Positions 31,831 to 40,350 are shown, counted from the first letter of the stretch. The stretch is 43,953 nucleotides of DNA from JBJFGR01 sp051892875 (GCA_051892875.1 JBJFGR010000097.1:1-43953); one strand, 5' to 3'. Notes: generated from the letters alone by a model not told the origin. Numbers and translations: made by a program.

Positions 31831-31860
31831 AAATATGATAAATTCATTTTTATCATATTT
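31831..31860. repeat. 12-bp perfect inverted repeat in the leader of the 31097 gene
   Basis: AAATATGATAAA (31831-31842) and TTTATCATATTT (31849-31860) with a 6-nt spacer, just downstream of the -10 box at 31868-31863. It could be an operator at the transcript start or a leader hairpin. Confidence 0.65.
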
Positions 31861-31862
31861 TT

Positions 31863-31896
31863 ATAATAACATAAGGAAAGTGTTTTGTAAAGCAAA
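31863..31896 (-). promoter_or_regulatory. Class I promoter (TTTGCTTTACA variant)
   Basis: On the minus strand TTTGCTTTACA (31896-31886), 17 bp, TATTAT (31868-31863). Begins two bases past the stop of the previous gene. Confidence 0.68.
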
Positions 31897-31897
31897 T

Positions 31898-32182
31898 TTA
31901 TGGTAACTTAGCTCCAAACAATTCATTCATCTCAGTTGCTTCTTTTTCTAGTAACTTAGTTTCAATAGTAATTACTGTACGTCTATAATCTCCATTATAT
32001 AAACGGAGTAACGTTATGAATTCACCTTCCTGATTCGGAAAAGCTCCTTTATAAATATCAAATAACTTTTTATAGCAGATTTGTATGTCTAACGGCGATA
32101 TTTCATAAGATTCATTAGTGCCAGGAGTTGTGTCACAAGCAAAATTTGGATTATATGGCATTGTTCCAAAATGATTATTCAT
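31898..32182 (-). CDS. Unknown 94-aa protein, paralogue of its neighbour
   Basis: Not recognised, but its C-terminal half (LLRLYNGDYRRTVITIE) matches the protein encoded just upstream (LLKIYNEDYRLTAITIE), so the pair arose by tandem duplication. The N-terminus (NPNFACDTTPGTNESYEIS) differs. Overlaps the neighbour by eight bases. Confidence 0.7.
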   Translation of the reverse strand: MNNHFGTMPYNPNFACDTTPGTNESYEISPLDIQICYKKLFDIYKGAFPNQEGEFITLLRLYNGDYRRTVITIETKLLEKEATEMNELFGAKLP

Positions 32183-32507
32183 CGAATGTCTCTTTCAATT
32201 TATTTAATGTTTGTTTCATATTTTCATTTTCTATAGTTATAGCTGTTAATCTGTAATCTTCATTATAAATTTTCAGTAGTGTCTTATAGTCTTCTTCTTT
32301 TTCTGGATGAATTCGGCAAAGATGTATAAATAAAGCTTTATATACTTTCTCTCCTGATACTAAATCATCAAAAGTAACAACTTGATTCGAAAGCGTTATA
32401 TCCCTCCATTCACTTAAGACAACTTCACTGGTAGTGGTTGGAAGGTCTTGTATTGTTACAGCATCATTATGTCGAAAAGATAAAAAATCAGATTTTTGTA
32501 TTTTCAT
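32175..32507 (-). CDS. Unknown 110-aa protein, paralogue of its neighbour
   Basis: Shares the LLxxYNxDYRxTxITIE segment with the 94-aa protein next to it. Otherwise acidic, helical, with QDLPTTTSEVVLSEWRD near the start. Its gene directly abuts the ligase gene stop. Function unknown. Confidence 0.7.
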   Translation of the reverse strand: MKIQKSDFLSFRHNDAVTIQDLPTTTSEVVLSEWRDITLSNQVVTFDDLVSGEKVYKALFIHLCRIHPEKEEDYKTLLKIYNEDYRLTAITIENENMKQTLNKLKETFDE

Positions 32508-34457
32508 TTACTTTTCTCCGAATAACGTTTTTGCTTCATCCAGGGTTAAAATTGGTATATTTTTTTCTAATGCCTTTTTAATTTTACTAGAATTACCGTT
32601 TTTATCCTTTACTACTAAATGTGTTACACTGCTTTTCCAGCTATCTGTAGCAGTTCCGCCATTTTCTTCTAGGTAAGCTGCGAATTGTTTATCACGAATT
32701 CCAGAAAAACATACAATTGGTCCACTTACATCTTTATTTTTTGGTTCTTTGAATACCCAGCCTATTTTAATTAATAATTCACGAATGGTTTTCCAGGATT
32801 CAATTCCATTTAAATACTGTGCTATTCTTACATCGCCAAAATCTTCCAGAGCATTAAGTTGTTCTTCTGTTACAAACAATGTATTATATTTGGAATAAAC
32901 TTTATTTAAAACAGTTTCTCCAATACCTTTTCCGAATACACTTAATGCTGCACAAATCTGAGCTTCCGTAGAGGTTGTTTTTTTGGCTTTTAAGCTAGCT
33001 TCAAGCTTTTCGCCATTCTTCCCTAATATATCAGAAATTAAACCTTCTGGAAGTCCTAAAAACTCAAATGCATCAAGTACTAAATTATCCTTCATACATT
33101 CCCAAAATAAGGTTGAGCAATTACCATACCCCATCTGATCAATATCCAATTTTCTACCAAAATAAACCATAGATTGAATAAATGTTTCACAAGAGTATTC
33201 ATTTAAATCATAATCGTTAAGAATAAGATCAACACCTTCGGTTCTCGTTTCAACATTCGGTAAATTGTAATTTTCTGAAGGAGTAAGTACTTGCATCAAA
33301 TATGGAATAACTAAACCAGCTCTACAGAATTTAATCTTTGAACCAATACCACACTTTTTAGTTATAAGGTTTTTATAATTGTGTGCAGTAATATTTGTAA
33401 CAGTACAACCACTTACTTCTCTCGGTTCAATTTCAATTACTGGAGTAAAAACACCAAATTTAGAAACTTGCCATTTAATATTTGTAACTATAGATTCTGC
33501 AATATTATTATAGATACCAATTTTAAATTTACGGCTTGCTTTTGGATTAATGGTACCGGTTTCAAAACCTTCTTCGACATTATCTAACTGAGTAAGAATA
33601 ACACCATCTAATTCGTAGTTTGAATTTGCAAGTCTAGTCTTTACCATAGAAATTAAATCGGCGTCGGTAAGTTCTTTTTGGATAACATTACCTTCTGAAT
33701 CTTTTTCTTCCCAATTTCTATAAACTTCATGATTATAAGCAACCTCAAAACCTTGTTCGTTTAAAAACTTAAAAGAATTACCAAAATACAAAGAAGTCCA
33801 ATATGCAATAAAATTAGCATTAGCAAGATCATAAGAAGCGTCTTTACTGTTTAATAGGCCGGCGATCATATTACGGCCATTTTTATAAACTTTGCCAGTA
33901 GTTTCTTTAACTTCGCCTATTAACCAATCGATCATAGATTTTTTAAAAAGTAATTCACCACGAACAATAACTTTATCTTTATAAGGAATTGTTTTTTTAA
34001 TACTTCTGATTAATTTTACATGACGCATAATATCTTTACCTTTTAAACCTCTACCTCTCGTGGCAGCGGTTTTTAATTCGCCGTTTTCATAGGTAAGGAT
34101 AATTGAGCATCCATCTAATTTATCAGAAAGTACAAATTTTTTATGACCTTTGCTCCATTTTTCCCAATCACCTGCTTTTAACTCATCCATACTTCCCATT
34201 GGTATTTCGTGAACAATTTCTTCACCATAACCAGTATTATTAGATGTCAGTTTTGTAAAGAAAAGATCTGTTGGGTATTTTGATTTAGCAGTATAGTACA
34301 GAATGTCATAAATTTCATCTGTTACTTCATCTTCTTCTAAATCTAGCAACAAATCTTCTGAAATAACTAAAACATCTTCTTTAGTTAACTTATAAAGAAG
34401 ACCATTAGAATATTGTTCATTACATTTTTCTAAAATTTTTTTAATGTTTTCATTCAT
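32508..34457 (-). CDS. ligA: NAD-dependent DNA ligase lacking the zinc-finger cysteines
   Basis: 649 residues. Seals nicks with NAD as AMP donor. Family marks: HEIPMGSMD (83-91, the HxxPMxSL segment), the adenylated Lys113 in SDKLDGCS, TRGRGLKGKD (about 133-142), an OB-fold, helix-hairpin-helix repeats and a C-terminal BRCT domain (about 573-649, GPIVCFSGIRD). In bacterial LigA four Cys form a zinc finger before HFxSRxAMDIxGLG; here the equivalent is TFIQSMVYFGRKLDIDQMG with only one nearby Cys, so the zinc site is lost. ATGA overlap with the upstream gene. Confidence 0.95.
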   Translation of the reverse strand: MNENIKKILEKCNEQYSNGLLYKLTKEDVLVISEDLLLDLEEDEVTDEIYDILYYTAKSKYPTDLFFTKLTSNNTGYGEEIVHEIPMGSMDELKAGDWEKWSKGHKKFVLSDKLDGCSIILTYENGELKTAATRGRGLKGKDIMRHVKLIRSIKKTIPYKDKVIVRGELLFKKSMIDWLIGEVKETTGKVYKNGRNMIAGLLNSKDASYDLANANFIAYWTSLYFGNSFKFLNEQGFEVAYNHEVYRNWEEKDSEGNVIQKELTDADLISMVKTRLANSNYELDGVILTQLDNVEEGFETGTINPKASRKFKIGIYNNIAESIVTNIKWQVSKFGVFTPVIEIEPREVSGCTVTNITAHNYKNLITKKCGIGSKIKFCRAGLVIPYLMQVLTPSENYNLPNVETRTEGVDLILNDYDLNEYSCETFIQSMVYFGRKLDIDQMGYGNCSTLFWECMKDNLVLDAFEFLGLPEGLISDILGKNGEKLEASLKAKKTTSTEAQICAALSVFGKGIGETVLNKVYSKYNTLFVTEEQLNALEDFGDVRIAQYLNGIESWKTIRELLIKIGWVFKEPKNKDVSGPIVCFSGIRDKQFAAYLEENGGTATDSWKSSVTHLVVKDKNGNSSKIKKALEKNIPILTLDEAKTLFGEK

Positions 34458-34750
34458 TGATGTTTCTCCGTATAATCTAAAGTCTTCTTAAGAAACTTAT
34501 CTATTACTTTTTGTGAGCAATCAAATTTGTTATCAACAATCCATTTCAATACCCGTAAAATGTCTTTAGTTTTACCTAAGCTTCCAGCTATAAGTGAATC
34601 TTTAATAACACAGTAATCCAAATCAGCAAAGGAAAAATAAATACCATTAGTCTTTCTAATCGAATTATGAAATGAATTACATAAAAAATAACCACATTCG
34701 TTTATTTTTTCCTGACCGTCATAAACCGTATTTATATACCATTTAACCAT
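34454..34750 (-). CDS. Unknown 98-aa protein
   Basis: The start at ATG 34750 (MVKWYINTVYDGQEK) has AAAAGG upstream and lies after the predicted transcript start; a longer in-frame version would begin inside the promoter. Contains CGYFLCNSFHNS and a helical Lys-rich C-terminus. No family recognised. Stop overlaps the ligase start, so it leads the ligase operon. Confidence 0.65.
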   Translation of the reverse strand: MVKWYINTVYDGQEKINECGYFLCNSFHNSIRKTNGIYFSFADLDYCVIKDSLIAGSLGKTKDILRVLKWIVDNKFDCSQKVIDKFLKKTLDYTEKHQ

Positions 34751-34766
34751 CTGATTACCTTTTTGC

Positions 34767-34795
34767 TTTACTTTATGTAAAGTATGCCATATAAA
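34767..34795 (+). promoter_or_regulatory. Class I promoter for dCMP deaminase
   Basis: TTTGCTTTACT ending at 34772, 17 bp, TATAAA (34790-34795). A palindrome CTTTAC-N5-GTAAAG (34766-34782) sits across both divergent promoters. Confidence 0.66.
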
Positions 34796-34812
34796 ATAAA
34801 TGATGTAAAACA
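34781..34812 (-). promoter_or_regulatory. Class I promoter for the ligase operon
   Basis: On the minus strand TGTTTTACA (34812-34804), 17 bp, CATACT (34786-34781). It overlaps the rightward promoter for dCMP deaminase. Confidence 0.7.
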
Positions 34813-34828
34813 AAAATAAGAGGTAATT

Positions 34829-35284
34829 ATGGAAAAATATAAAAGAGAACTACAGTGGCTTGAGCACTTTATGACTATTGCTAAGACTGTTTCTACTATG
34901 TCTAAAGATCCAAGTCGTAAAATTGGCGCTGTAATCGTAGATAAAAACAAAAGAATTATAAGTACCGGCTTTAATGGTTTTGCAAAAGGTATTGTTGATT
35001 CAGAAGAGCGTTTACAAGATAAAGAAATGAAACGTATGCTAATGTTACATGCTGAAGAAAATGCAATATTACATGCAAAACAAGATTTGACAGATTGTTC
35101 TATTTTCGTTTATGGTTATCCTCCGTGCGTGCATTGTATGTCACTTATTATTCAATCTGGTATAAAACTAGTTTATTATAGAAATTCAAGTGATCTTAAT
35201 GCTGTATCACAATTTTGGAAAGACAATTTAGAGTTATCATTAAAATTAGCAGAAGAAGCAAGTGTTGCAGTTATGGATATCTAA
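34829..35284 (+). CDS. Deoxycytidylate (dCMP) deaminase
   Basis: 151 residues. Zinc-deaminase motifs HAEENAI (H74, E76) and YPPCVHC (C100, C103). Converts dCMP to dUMP, feeding thymidylate synthesis together with dUTPase. If the ThyA-family enzyme at 13123-14013 uses dCMP, the two would compete for the same substrate and set the ratio of modified C to T. Monocistronic, with AGAGGT before the ATG and a bidirectional terminator after. Confidence 0.94.
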   Translation: MEKYKRELQWLEHFMTIAKTVSTMSKDPSRKIGAVIVDKNKRIISTGFNGFAKGIVDSEERLQDKEMKRMLMLHAEENAILHAKQDLTDCSIFVYGYPPCVHCMSLIIQSGIKLVYYRNSSDLNAVSQFWKDNLELSLKLAEEASVAVMDI

Positions 35285-35292
35285 AAAAAAAG

Positions 35293-35325
35293 AAAGGGGA
35301 AATAAACAATCCCCTTTTATTTTAC
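35293..35325. terminator. Bidirectional terminator
   Basis: AAAGGGGA (35293-35300) pairs with TCCCCTTT (35310-35317). A run of A precedes and a run of T follows, so it serves both convergent genes. It overlaps the stop of the minus-strand gene. Confidence 0.85.
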
Positions 35326-35541
35326 CCCTGCTTCCATAGTTTCATTCCAATGTTCGATTGTACGTTTCTTAGATATCCCTAAAAATTCATAAGGATCAAA
35401 ATGATTACAATGCGGACATTTTGCATAGTATAAATCATCTACTTGACTTATATATGGATAGCTTTTAATTTTATTACGTTTACAATGTTTGCAAGGAGCA
35501 GCACCGTCTTCGTTATATTCAATATTCTTCTTCTTCTTCAT
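35317..35541 (-). CDS. Zinc-ribbon protein, Lar-like, 74 aa
   Basis: CKHC (17-20) and CPHC (42-45) form a zinc ribbon, followed by KRTIEHWNE, the WN ending typical of the Lar/restriction-alleviation type of small phage zinc ribbons. The N-terminus is Lys-rich. Function by family is uncertain; Lar of Rac prophage modulates host restriction. Confidence 0.65.
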   Translation of the reverse strand: MKKKKNIEYNEDGAAPCKHCKRNKIKSYPYISQVDDLYYAKCPHCNHFDPYEFLGISKKRTIEHWNETMEAGVK

Positions 35542-35548
35542 TTTATTC

Positions 35549-36112
35549 TCATCTAATACTAAGTACTATCTTATATCTTTTCTTTAAAATATCTGATATT
35601 ATTTTATTATCTTTTTGTTCTTCTACTATGAGTTCATATAATTTGTTTTCATCTAATACTATACTGTCATTTGTGACTTGTTTTAAATATTTAGATGTCT
35701 TAATTGTTTCTTTTAAATTATCACTTCTTTCCTTTCTCTTTTTATTTATTTTTTCTAAATTTGGGTTATCCATTCCAATTCCAACAACATTATACAAATA
35801 AACTTTGTCACGTTGATTTTTATTAAAAGATCTTCCACCGAATACAAAGTTGTTAGAGTTAGAATAATTTGTAATGAGAGCCATTTTTGTTTTAGATAAA
35901 TCCCTCATAACATTATCGATTCTAAGATTGTAATCGTTCAAATTTATACCTGCACCATGTATACGATAATATGTACAAATATCTTCAAATTCTTCTACAC
36001 TTTCGATTTCTTTATTAAATTTAAGTATAGCTGGAATTACTTTAAGATTACCTGGACCCTTTTCAATATGACAATTAGGTTTAAGATATAAATATTCCGG
36101 CATATCTACCAT
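35549..36112 (-). CDS. Unknown 187-aa protein
   Basis: Not recognised. Begins MVDMPEYLYLKPNCHIEKGPG. The middle contains NNFVFGGRSFNKNQRDKVYLYNVVGIGMDNPNLEK; the C-terminus is a long Lys-rich helix. ATG overlaps the upstream stop (TAATG), so it is coupled to the secreted-protein gene. Confidence 0.65.
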   Translation of the reverse strand: MVDMPEYLYLKPNCHIEKGPGNLKVIPAILKFNKEIESVEEFEDICTYYRIHGAGINLNDYNLRIDNVMRDLSKTKMALITNYSNSNNFVFGGRSFNKNQRDKVYLYNVVGIGMDNPNLEKINKKRKERSDNLKETIKTSKYLKQVTNDSIVLDENKLYELIVEEQKDNKIISDILKKRYKIVLSIR

Positions 36113-36795
36113 TATAATATTTCCTTTGCAACAGTTTGTCTTAATTCTCTTACAGAAATTCCAGTTTTTAATTCAAAGGTTTCTATAGTAATTTCTTTAC
36201 ATTTCAAGTCTTGCCAATTCCTATGCCAACCTTCTTTTCCATAGCCTGAATCTGTAATAAGGTTATAAAAATGCAATTTCGCTAATTCACATGTTCTTTT
36301 TTCGGTAGCTTGTAATTTTAAAGCTGTTCCATCAACATACCGATATTTCACCTGAATATTACAAGTTTCAGTTGCTGGAATAAAGCTATTTGTAAACACG
36401 CCTTCAAAAAAACCACCGTGACTATCGCGTTTATATTTTTTACCTCTTCCATATATACCTTCTTTACATTCTCTGGCATCAGCATAAGAAACCGATCGAT
36501 TGTATGTAGCAATTTCAATATATATAGGATAAGCATAACAAGCTTCTTCTACATCTTCCCAATTAACACCGAAAGGAACATAATAGAATCCATCGTTATT
36601 AGTAATTGTCCAGTAATCAGCACCTACTAAATCGTTATTAATATTTCTTAACCTATTATGTACTCGCTTGTGATGATTTTCACATTGCAGCAACAAAAAG
36701 GTATCTTTCTTTTTAGGTGTCGGTTCTTCTGCCAATACATCAAATGAAAATACTGATAACAGAATTAAAATGCCATATTTAAATACATTAGTCAT
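36112..36795 (-). CDS. Secreted or periplasmic protein with signal peptide, 227 aa
   Basis: A signal peptide is visible: MTNVFKYGILILLSVFSFDVLA, with a likely cleavage after LA. The mature part has at least five Cys (for example LLLQCENHH, EACYAY, ADARECKEG, TCNIQV, RTCEL), consistent with disulfides in the periplasm. No family recognised. Own class I promoter. Confidence 0.72.
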   Translation of the reverse strand: MTNVFKYGILILLSVFSFDVLAEEPTPKKKDTFLLLQCENHHKRVHNRLRNINNDLVGADYWTITNNDGFYYVPFGVNWEDVEEACYAYPIYIEIATYNRSVSYADARECKEGIYGRGKKYKRDSHGGFFEGVFTNSFIPATETCNIQVKYRYVDGTALKLQATEKRTCELAKLHFYNLITDSGYGKEGWHRNWQDLKCKEITIETFELKTGISVRELRQTVAKEIL

Positions 36796-36827
36796 AACAA
36801 ACTCTCCATCATAACCTTATATTATAT

Positions 36828-36859
36828 ATTATGACACAATTAGCTATATATGTAAAACA
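36828..36859 (-). promoter_or_regulatory. Class I promoter
   Basis: On the minus strand TGTTTTACA (36859-36851), 17 bp, CATAAT (36833-36828). Precedes the secreted-protein gene. Confidence 0.72.
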
Positions 36860-36868
36860 GATAACTTA

Positions 36869-37984
36869 CTAGAATCTTCTGTCATCATATATATCATTAA
36901 TATACATTAAAATCCAACCGACAGTCGCAAAAGCTAAGAAAAAGAATACAAACAATACATAATCCCAACCTCTAATTTTAACGGAGAGGTAATTATACTT
37001 TTCCATTGTATTCGAGATATATTCTTTGTCAATTATCTCTTTAAATTTATTAGCTTTATTATAGAAATCTTTTAACTTTAAATTAACCAATTCAGACTGT
37101 AATTTGGTTTTAACAATTTCACTTTCTGTCCAACCAAATACTTTTGCTCTTGTAATTGTAACGTCATCATAAATAATACAAAATACCAAATCATTTATTT
37201 TGCCTCCAATCCATTTGGCTCTCAAATTTTCGCATTGAGATAAGGTTCCATCTTTAAATCCATAAACAATAATATTTGCATCAGATTCCAGAGATGAATT
37301 GAGAATAGCTAATTTTGTTTGATCTAAATTTACACCGATAACTTTATTGAATGTAAAACCCTCAAAGAAATATTTAGCTGGATGTTTCTCTACCTCTTCG
37401 CCTATATTTGAATTACCTTTAATTATATTTTCACTTGGTCCAACATAGTTTTTATAAGATACTGTTCCAGTCCAAGGCGCAATTTTACCCGGTCTGATTT
37501 TCCAAATATAATCGTTTTTATCACCACTCGTATAACTTGGTCTAGACCCTTTGACTACTTCTGGACCACTAAAGTATAAATCTTTTAACTCGTGTAATTT
37601 TTCATTAGGCAATCGATGTGTACCGTATTTTTCTAATGTATATTCGCTATAATCACCTTCTGATTTATAACAAGTTCCCCACCATGCACAATATGTAGTA
37701 CAAGTTCTATGTTTACCTGATCCATGACAGCGTGTAGCATGACGTTTACAGCAAGTATAATGTGATACCCACGGACCTTCATATCTCATAGAAATCACTC
37801 TATCGTTTATGAATTTATTATCACTGATACGAATCTTATAATAAATGCCATATACTAAAGACATCAAAAGCCATACTACAACAGAAACTAGAAAAAATTC
37901 GCCGTATGTAATTCTTCTTGAACGATATGCGAATACAAACCCGAAAATTAAGTTTGCAAAAGCTAATAAACAAATAAACTGCAT
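36869..37984 (-). CDS. Membrane protein with Cys/His-rich segment, 371 aa
   Basis: Two N-terminal helices (about 2-20 and 27-49) and one C-terminal helix (about 340-364) anchor a large soluble region. Just after the second helix lies a dense Cys/His cluster (YTCCKRHATRCHGSGKHRTC then YCAWWGTCY, about 78-110) that could bind metal or form disulfides. No family recognised. Flanked by a secreted protein and a LemA-like protein, it appears part of an envelope-associated set. Confidence 0.7.
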   Translation of the reverse strand: MQFICLLAFANLIFGFVFAYRSRRITYGEFFLVSVVVWLLMSLVYGIYYKIRISDNKFINDRVISMRYEGPWVSHYTCCKRHATRCHGSGKHRTCTTYCAWWGTCYKSEGDYSEYTLEKYGTHRLPNEKLHELKDLYFSGPEVVKGSRPSYTSGDKNDYIWKIRPGKIAPWTGTVSYKNYVGPSENIIKGNSNIGEEVEKHPAKYFFEGFTFNKVIGVNLDQTKLAILNSSLESDANIIVYGFKDGTLSQCENLRAKWIGGKINDLVFCIIYDDVTITRAKVFGWTESEIVKTKLQSELVNLKLKDFYNKANKFKEIIDKEYISNTMEKYNYLSVKIRGWDYVLFVFFFLAFATVGWILMYINDIYDDRRF

Positions 37985-38002
37985 GCTATCCCTTTCTGAA
38001 AA

Positions 38003-38030
38003 TAAAAGGCGGTTTTTAAGGTTCCGCCAA
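38003..38030 (-). terminator. Terminator between the LemA-like and membrane-protein genes
   Basis: On the minus strand GGCGG (38028-38024) pairs with CCGCC (38012-38008), followed by TTTTATTTT. Confidence 0.78.
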
Positions 38031-38049
38031 ACCCGATGGAAAACTTAAA

Positions 38050-38616
38050 TTACCAATCAATATCTACGTTATCGTCTACACCTGTATCAAAGGATTTAAC
38101 GGTACGAGTAGATGTAACTGTTTTACAAAGTTCTGCTTTTTCTGGACGAGCAGTTACAAACCATCTAGTAGGAATACGTTCGGTCAAACGAGTATATTCT
38201 CTACAAATATCAAACAACTCAGTCATATTACGTTGAAATTCTGCTCTTCCTGCTTCCATTACATTAAGTACATTTGTATAGTTTAATTCTGGCAAAGCAT
38301 TAGGATAAGCTTCCTTAAGCATACTCATGAAAGAGCCACGACCATCAAGTGTATTTCCTTCACGTGGTGCCATATATGCAGTTACTACAGACATAAAAGC
38401 TTCTTTTTCCTTTTCAGCAATATTACCACTCTGCTGAATAATTTTCCACATTTTATCATGAATCTGTTGATTGCTCTTTTGTTTTTCTGTGATCATTGAA
38501 AACAAATCAACTTCTTTATTTACAGTTGAAACATAAGTGCTTACAAGCCAAAATCCTGCGATAAACAAAACCCCAAAAATTGTTGTAAGCAAAACACTAG
38601 TCTTGGATTTGAACAT
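38050..38616 (-). CDS. LemA-like membrane-anchored protein, 188 aa
   Basis: One N-terminal membrane helix (about 8-28), then long helices. The pattern matches LemA: an early LFSMITEKQKSNQQIHDKMWKII helix, AFMSVVTAYM, YPNALPELNYTNVLNVMEAGRAEFQRNMTEL and a final TRLTERIPTRWFV. LemA proteins are bacterial envelope proteins of uncertain function. Phage copies are known but unexplained. A weak promoter (TATAAT near 38650 on the minus strand) precedes it. Confidence 0.72.
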   Translation of the reverse strand: MFKSKTSVLLTTIFGVLFIAGFWLVSTYVSTVNKEVDLFSMITEKQKSNQQIHDKMWKIIQQSGNIAEKEKEAFMSVVTAYMAPREGNTLDGRGSFMSMLKEAYPNALPELNYTNVLNVMEAGRAEFQRNMTELFDICREYTRLTERIPTRWFVTARPEKAELCKTVTSTRTVKSFDTGVDDNVDIDW

Positions 38617-38684
38617 TTTATTCCCTTTCTTAATTTTTAAAACATCTTTATTATAGCTTATATTATCAATAAATAAAACCGATT

Positions 38685-39665
38685 TTATACTATGTTAAAA
38701 TTTTCTTCTGGATTATAATTATCACGTCTTATATCATTCATTGCTAATATTTCTTTTTTATATTCTGGTATTTCATAATTTTCTGGTATTGTGATTTCAG
38801 TTACTTTATTTCCTAAAATTTCATTTCTTAAAATATCATAACGCTTTACACCAAACATCTTAGGTTGTACAAAATGTTTTAAAGACAGTTTAGTAAAGAT
38901 TCGTTCTACTTTTGTTGGTATATCATATGTATCACAAACGTGTCTTTCACAATCGTCTATTGGCATACCACATTCTTTGCAATACATTTGATTCAGACTT
39001 GTCTTCTTTAGAAATTTGTGCCAAAATTTACTACCTTGCGACAATTCCTTACTTATATATTGATTTTGTTCATGACTAAAATCCGGTCTATACATTGATC
39101 CTTCTTCGATAGAATATTCGAGTTGTTTACGTCGTAATAATTCAATGTGAGAATAACCTAAACGTTGAAAATTCTTATGCGCTTCTAAGTATTCCGCATA
39201 TTCTTCGCTGTAAACAACATCTATCAATTCGTCGTTATCGTTGTAAATACCAACTGTACCAGGATTTTCTAATTGCATTTCTAAATTTCGACGATGTTCT
39301 TCTCTAGCATCATTTACAGTTTGATTATAAAGTTGTTGTGCTACACGATCCTCATGGAACTGTATATTAGCGCGTATTAGCTCAGCTAAATCGTCGGCTT
39401 TAGACTTTTTATATATTAATTTCTTAAAAACATTATCGATAGTACGATCAATATTTACCGGTAGACGCTCCCAATGTTTAGTGCGAGATGCAAATTCTTT
39501 ATTATGAGGTATAAGTAACACATCGATTTGTCCAGTATTCTTAACAAGACAATAGAGCATTCTAGTGTTATCTTTTAATTCTTCTTTGCACTGAAGATAA
39601 TCATTAAAACGCTCCTTTACGCGTGCAAAGCTTATTCCTTCCAAATATCTAACAGACTTTTCCAT
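38685..39665 (-). CDS. Unknown 326-aa protein with zinc-binding motif
   Basis: Not recognised. CKECGMPIDDCERHVC (about 220-235) looks like a C2HC or C4 zinc site. The remainder is helical and charged. The N-terminus (VRYLEGISFARVKERF) overlaps the next gene upstream by 34 bases. Probably in the M16-peptidase operon. Confidence 0.66.
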   Translation of the reverse strand: MEKSVRYLEGISFARVKERFNDYLQCKEELKDNTRMLYCLVKNTGQIDVLLIPHNKEFASRTKHWERLPVNIDRTIDNVFKKLIYKKSKADDLAELIRANIQFHEDRVAQQLYNQTVNDAREEHRRNLEMQLENPGTVGIYNDNDELIDVVYSEEYAEYLEAHKNFQRLGYSHIELLRRKQLEYSIEEGSMYRPDFSHEQNQYISKELSQGSKFWHKFLKKTSLNQMYCKECGMPIDDCERHVCDTYDIPTKVERIFTKLSLKHFVQPKMFGVKRYDILRNEILGNKVTEITIPENYEIPEYKKEILAMNDIRRDNYNPEENFNIV

Positions 39666-40348
39666 GTTGATTTAATCTTATCTGAAAGTTTCACTGGTTT
39701 ATGATTACGCTCTTTAATTAATTCTTGCATATATTTTTCACCATCTTTGATAATCTCTTTGACAGCGTATTTTTTATCAAGTTTCTTCAATTCCGTAACC
39801 ATATCTTCAAATTTTAAATCACAAATATCATCATCCCAATCTGCAATGAAATAAAAGCGATCCATACATTCTTCAAAGGTAGCAAAAAGGATAGGGTCTC
39901 TGTTCTTAGATCTCGTTTCCTTTTCTTCTTTTGTAAGGTTTTCTTTTTGTTCATAGTCAATAAAAACAACCCACATGTCATCAAAAATTTTAAGTTTTTT
40001 CAACTCTTTAATTTTATCTGATACTTCTTTAGGCAAAGTCCTCGGAAACAGTTCCAATTCACAAATTTTAACTACTTGATCTTTAACATTTCTGATATAT
40101 TTTTCAATATCATCTTTTTTAACATATTTAGAATATCCATGCTTAAAAATGACTCTTTCTTTAAAATAAGTAATTGCTAGATCTTCATAGTTTTTAGCAA
40201 GAGCATTTTGACCAATTTCTTTAGCTTCTTCGATAAGATTTGTTACCATTTTAATATCTTCTTCGATTGTAGCCAAATCTGTCTTATGAATCTTATCCTT
40301 TAACCCATGAAAGTATTCATTAGGTTCCAAAACTTTTTCCTTTTTCAT
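39632..40348 (-). CDS. Unknown 238-aa protein
   Basis: Not recognised. Almost entirely charged helix, with a conspicuous acidic YFIADWDDDICDLKFEDM in the second half and Lys-rich ends. Two bases downstream of the M16 peptidase gene, hence co-transcribed. Confidence 0.66.
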   Translation of the reverse strand: MKKEKVLEPNEYFHGLKDKIHKTDLATIEEDIKMVTNLIEEAKEIGQNALAKNYEDLAITYFKERVIFKHGYSKYVKKDDIEKYIRNVKDQVVKICELELFPRTLPKEVSDKIKELKKLKIFDDMWVVFIDYEQKENLTKEEKETRSKNRDPILFATFEECMDRFYFIADWDDDICDLKFEDMVTELKKLDKKYAVKEIIKDGEKYMQELIKERNHKPVKLSDKIKSTWKSLLDIWKE

Positions 40349-40350
40349 TT

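Noticed and set aside
31863..34812. T4 MotA-box-like middle promoters (TTTGCTTTA at 31896-31888 minus and near 34763-34770)
   Set aside because: The core matches the MotA box, but T4 middle promoters have about 12 bp between box and -10. Here the -10 sits 16-17 bp from TTTACA, a sigma-70-like spacing, and most sites have GTTTTA rather than GCTTTA. No MotA-like gene is seen.
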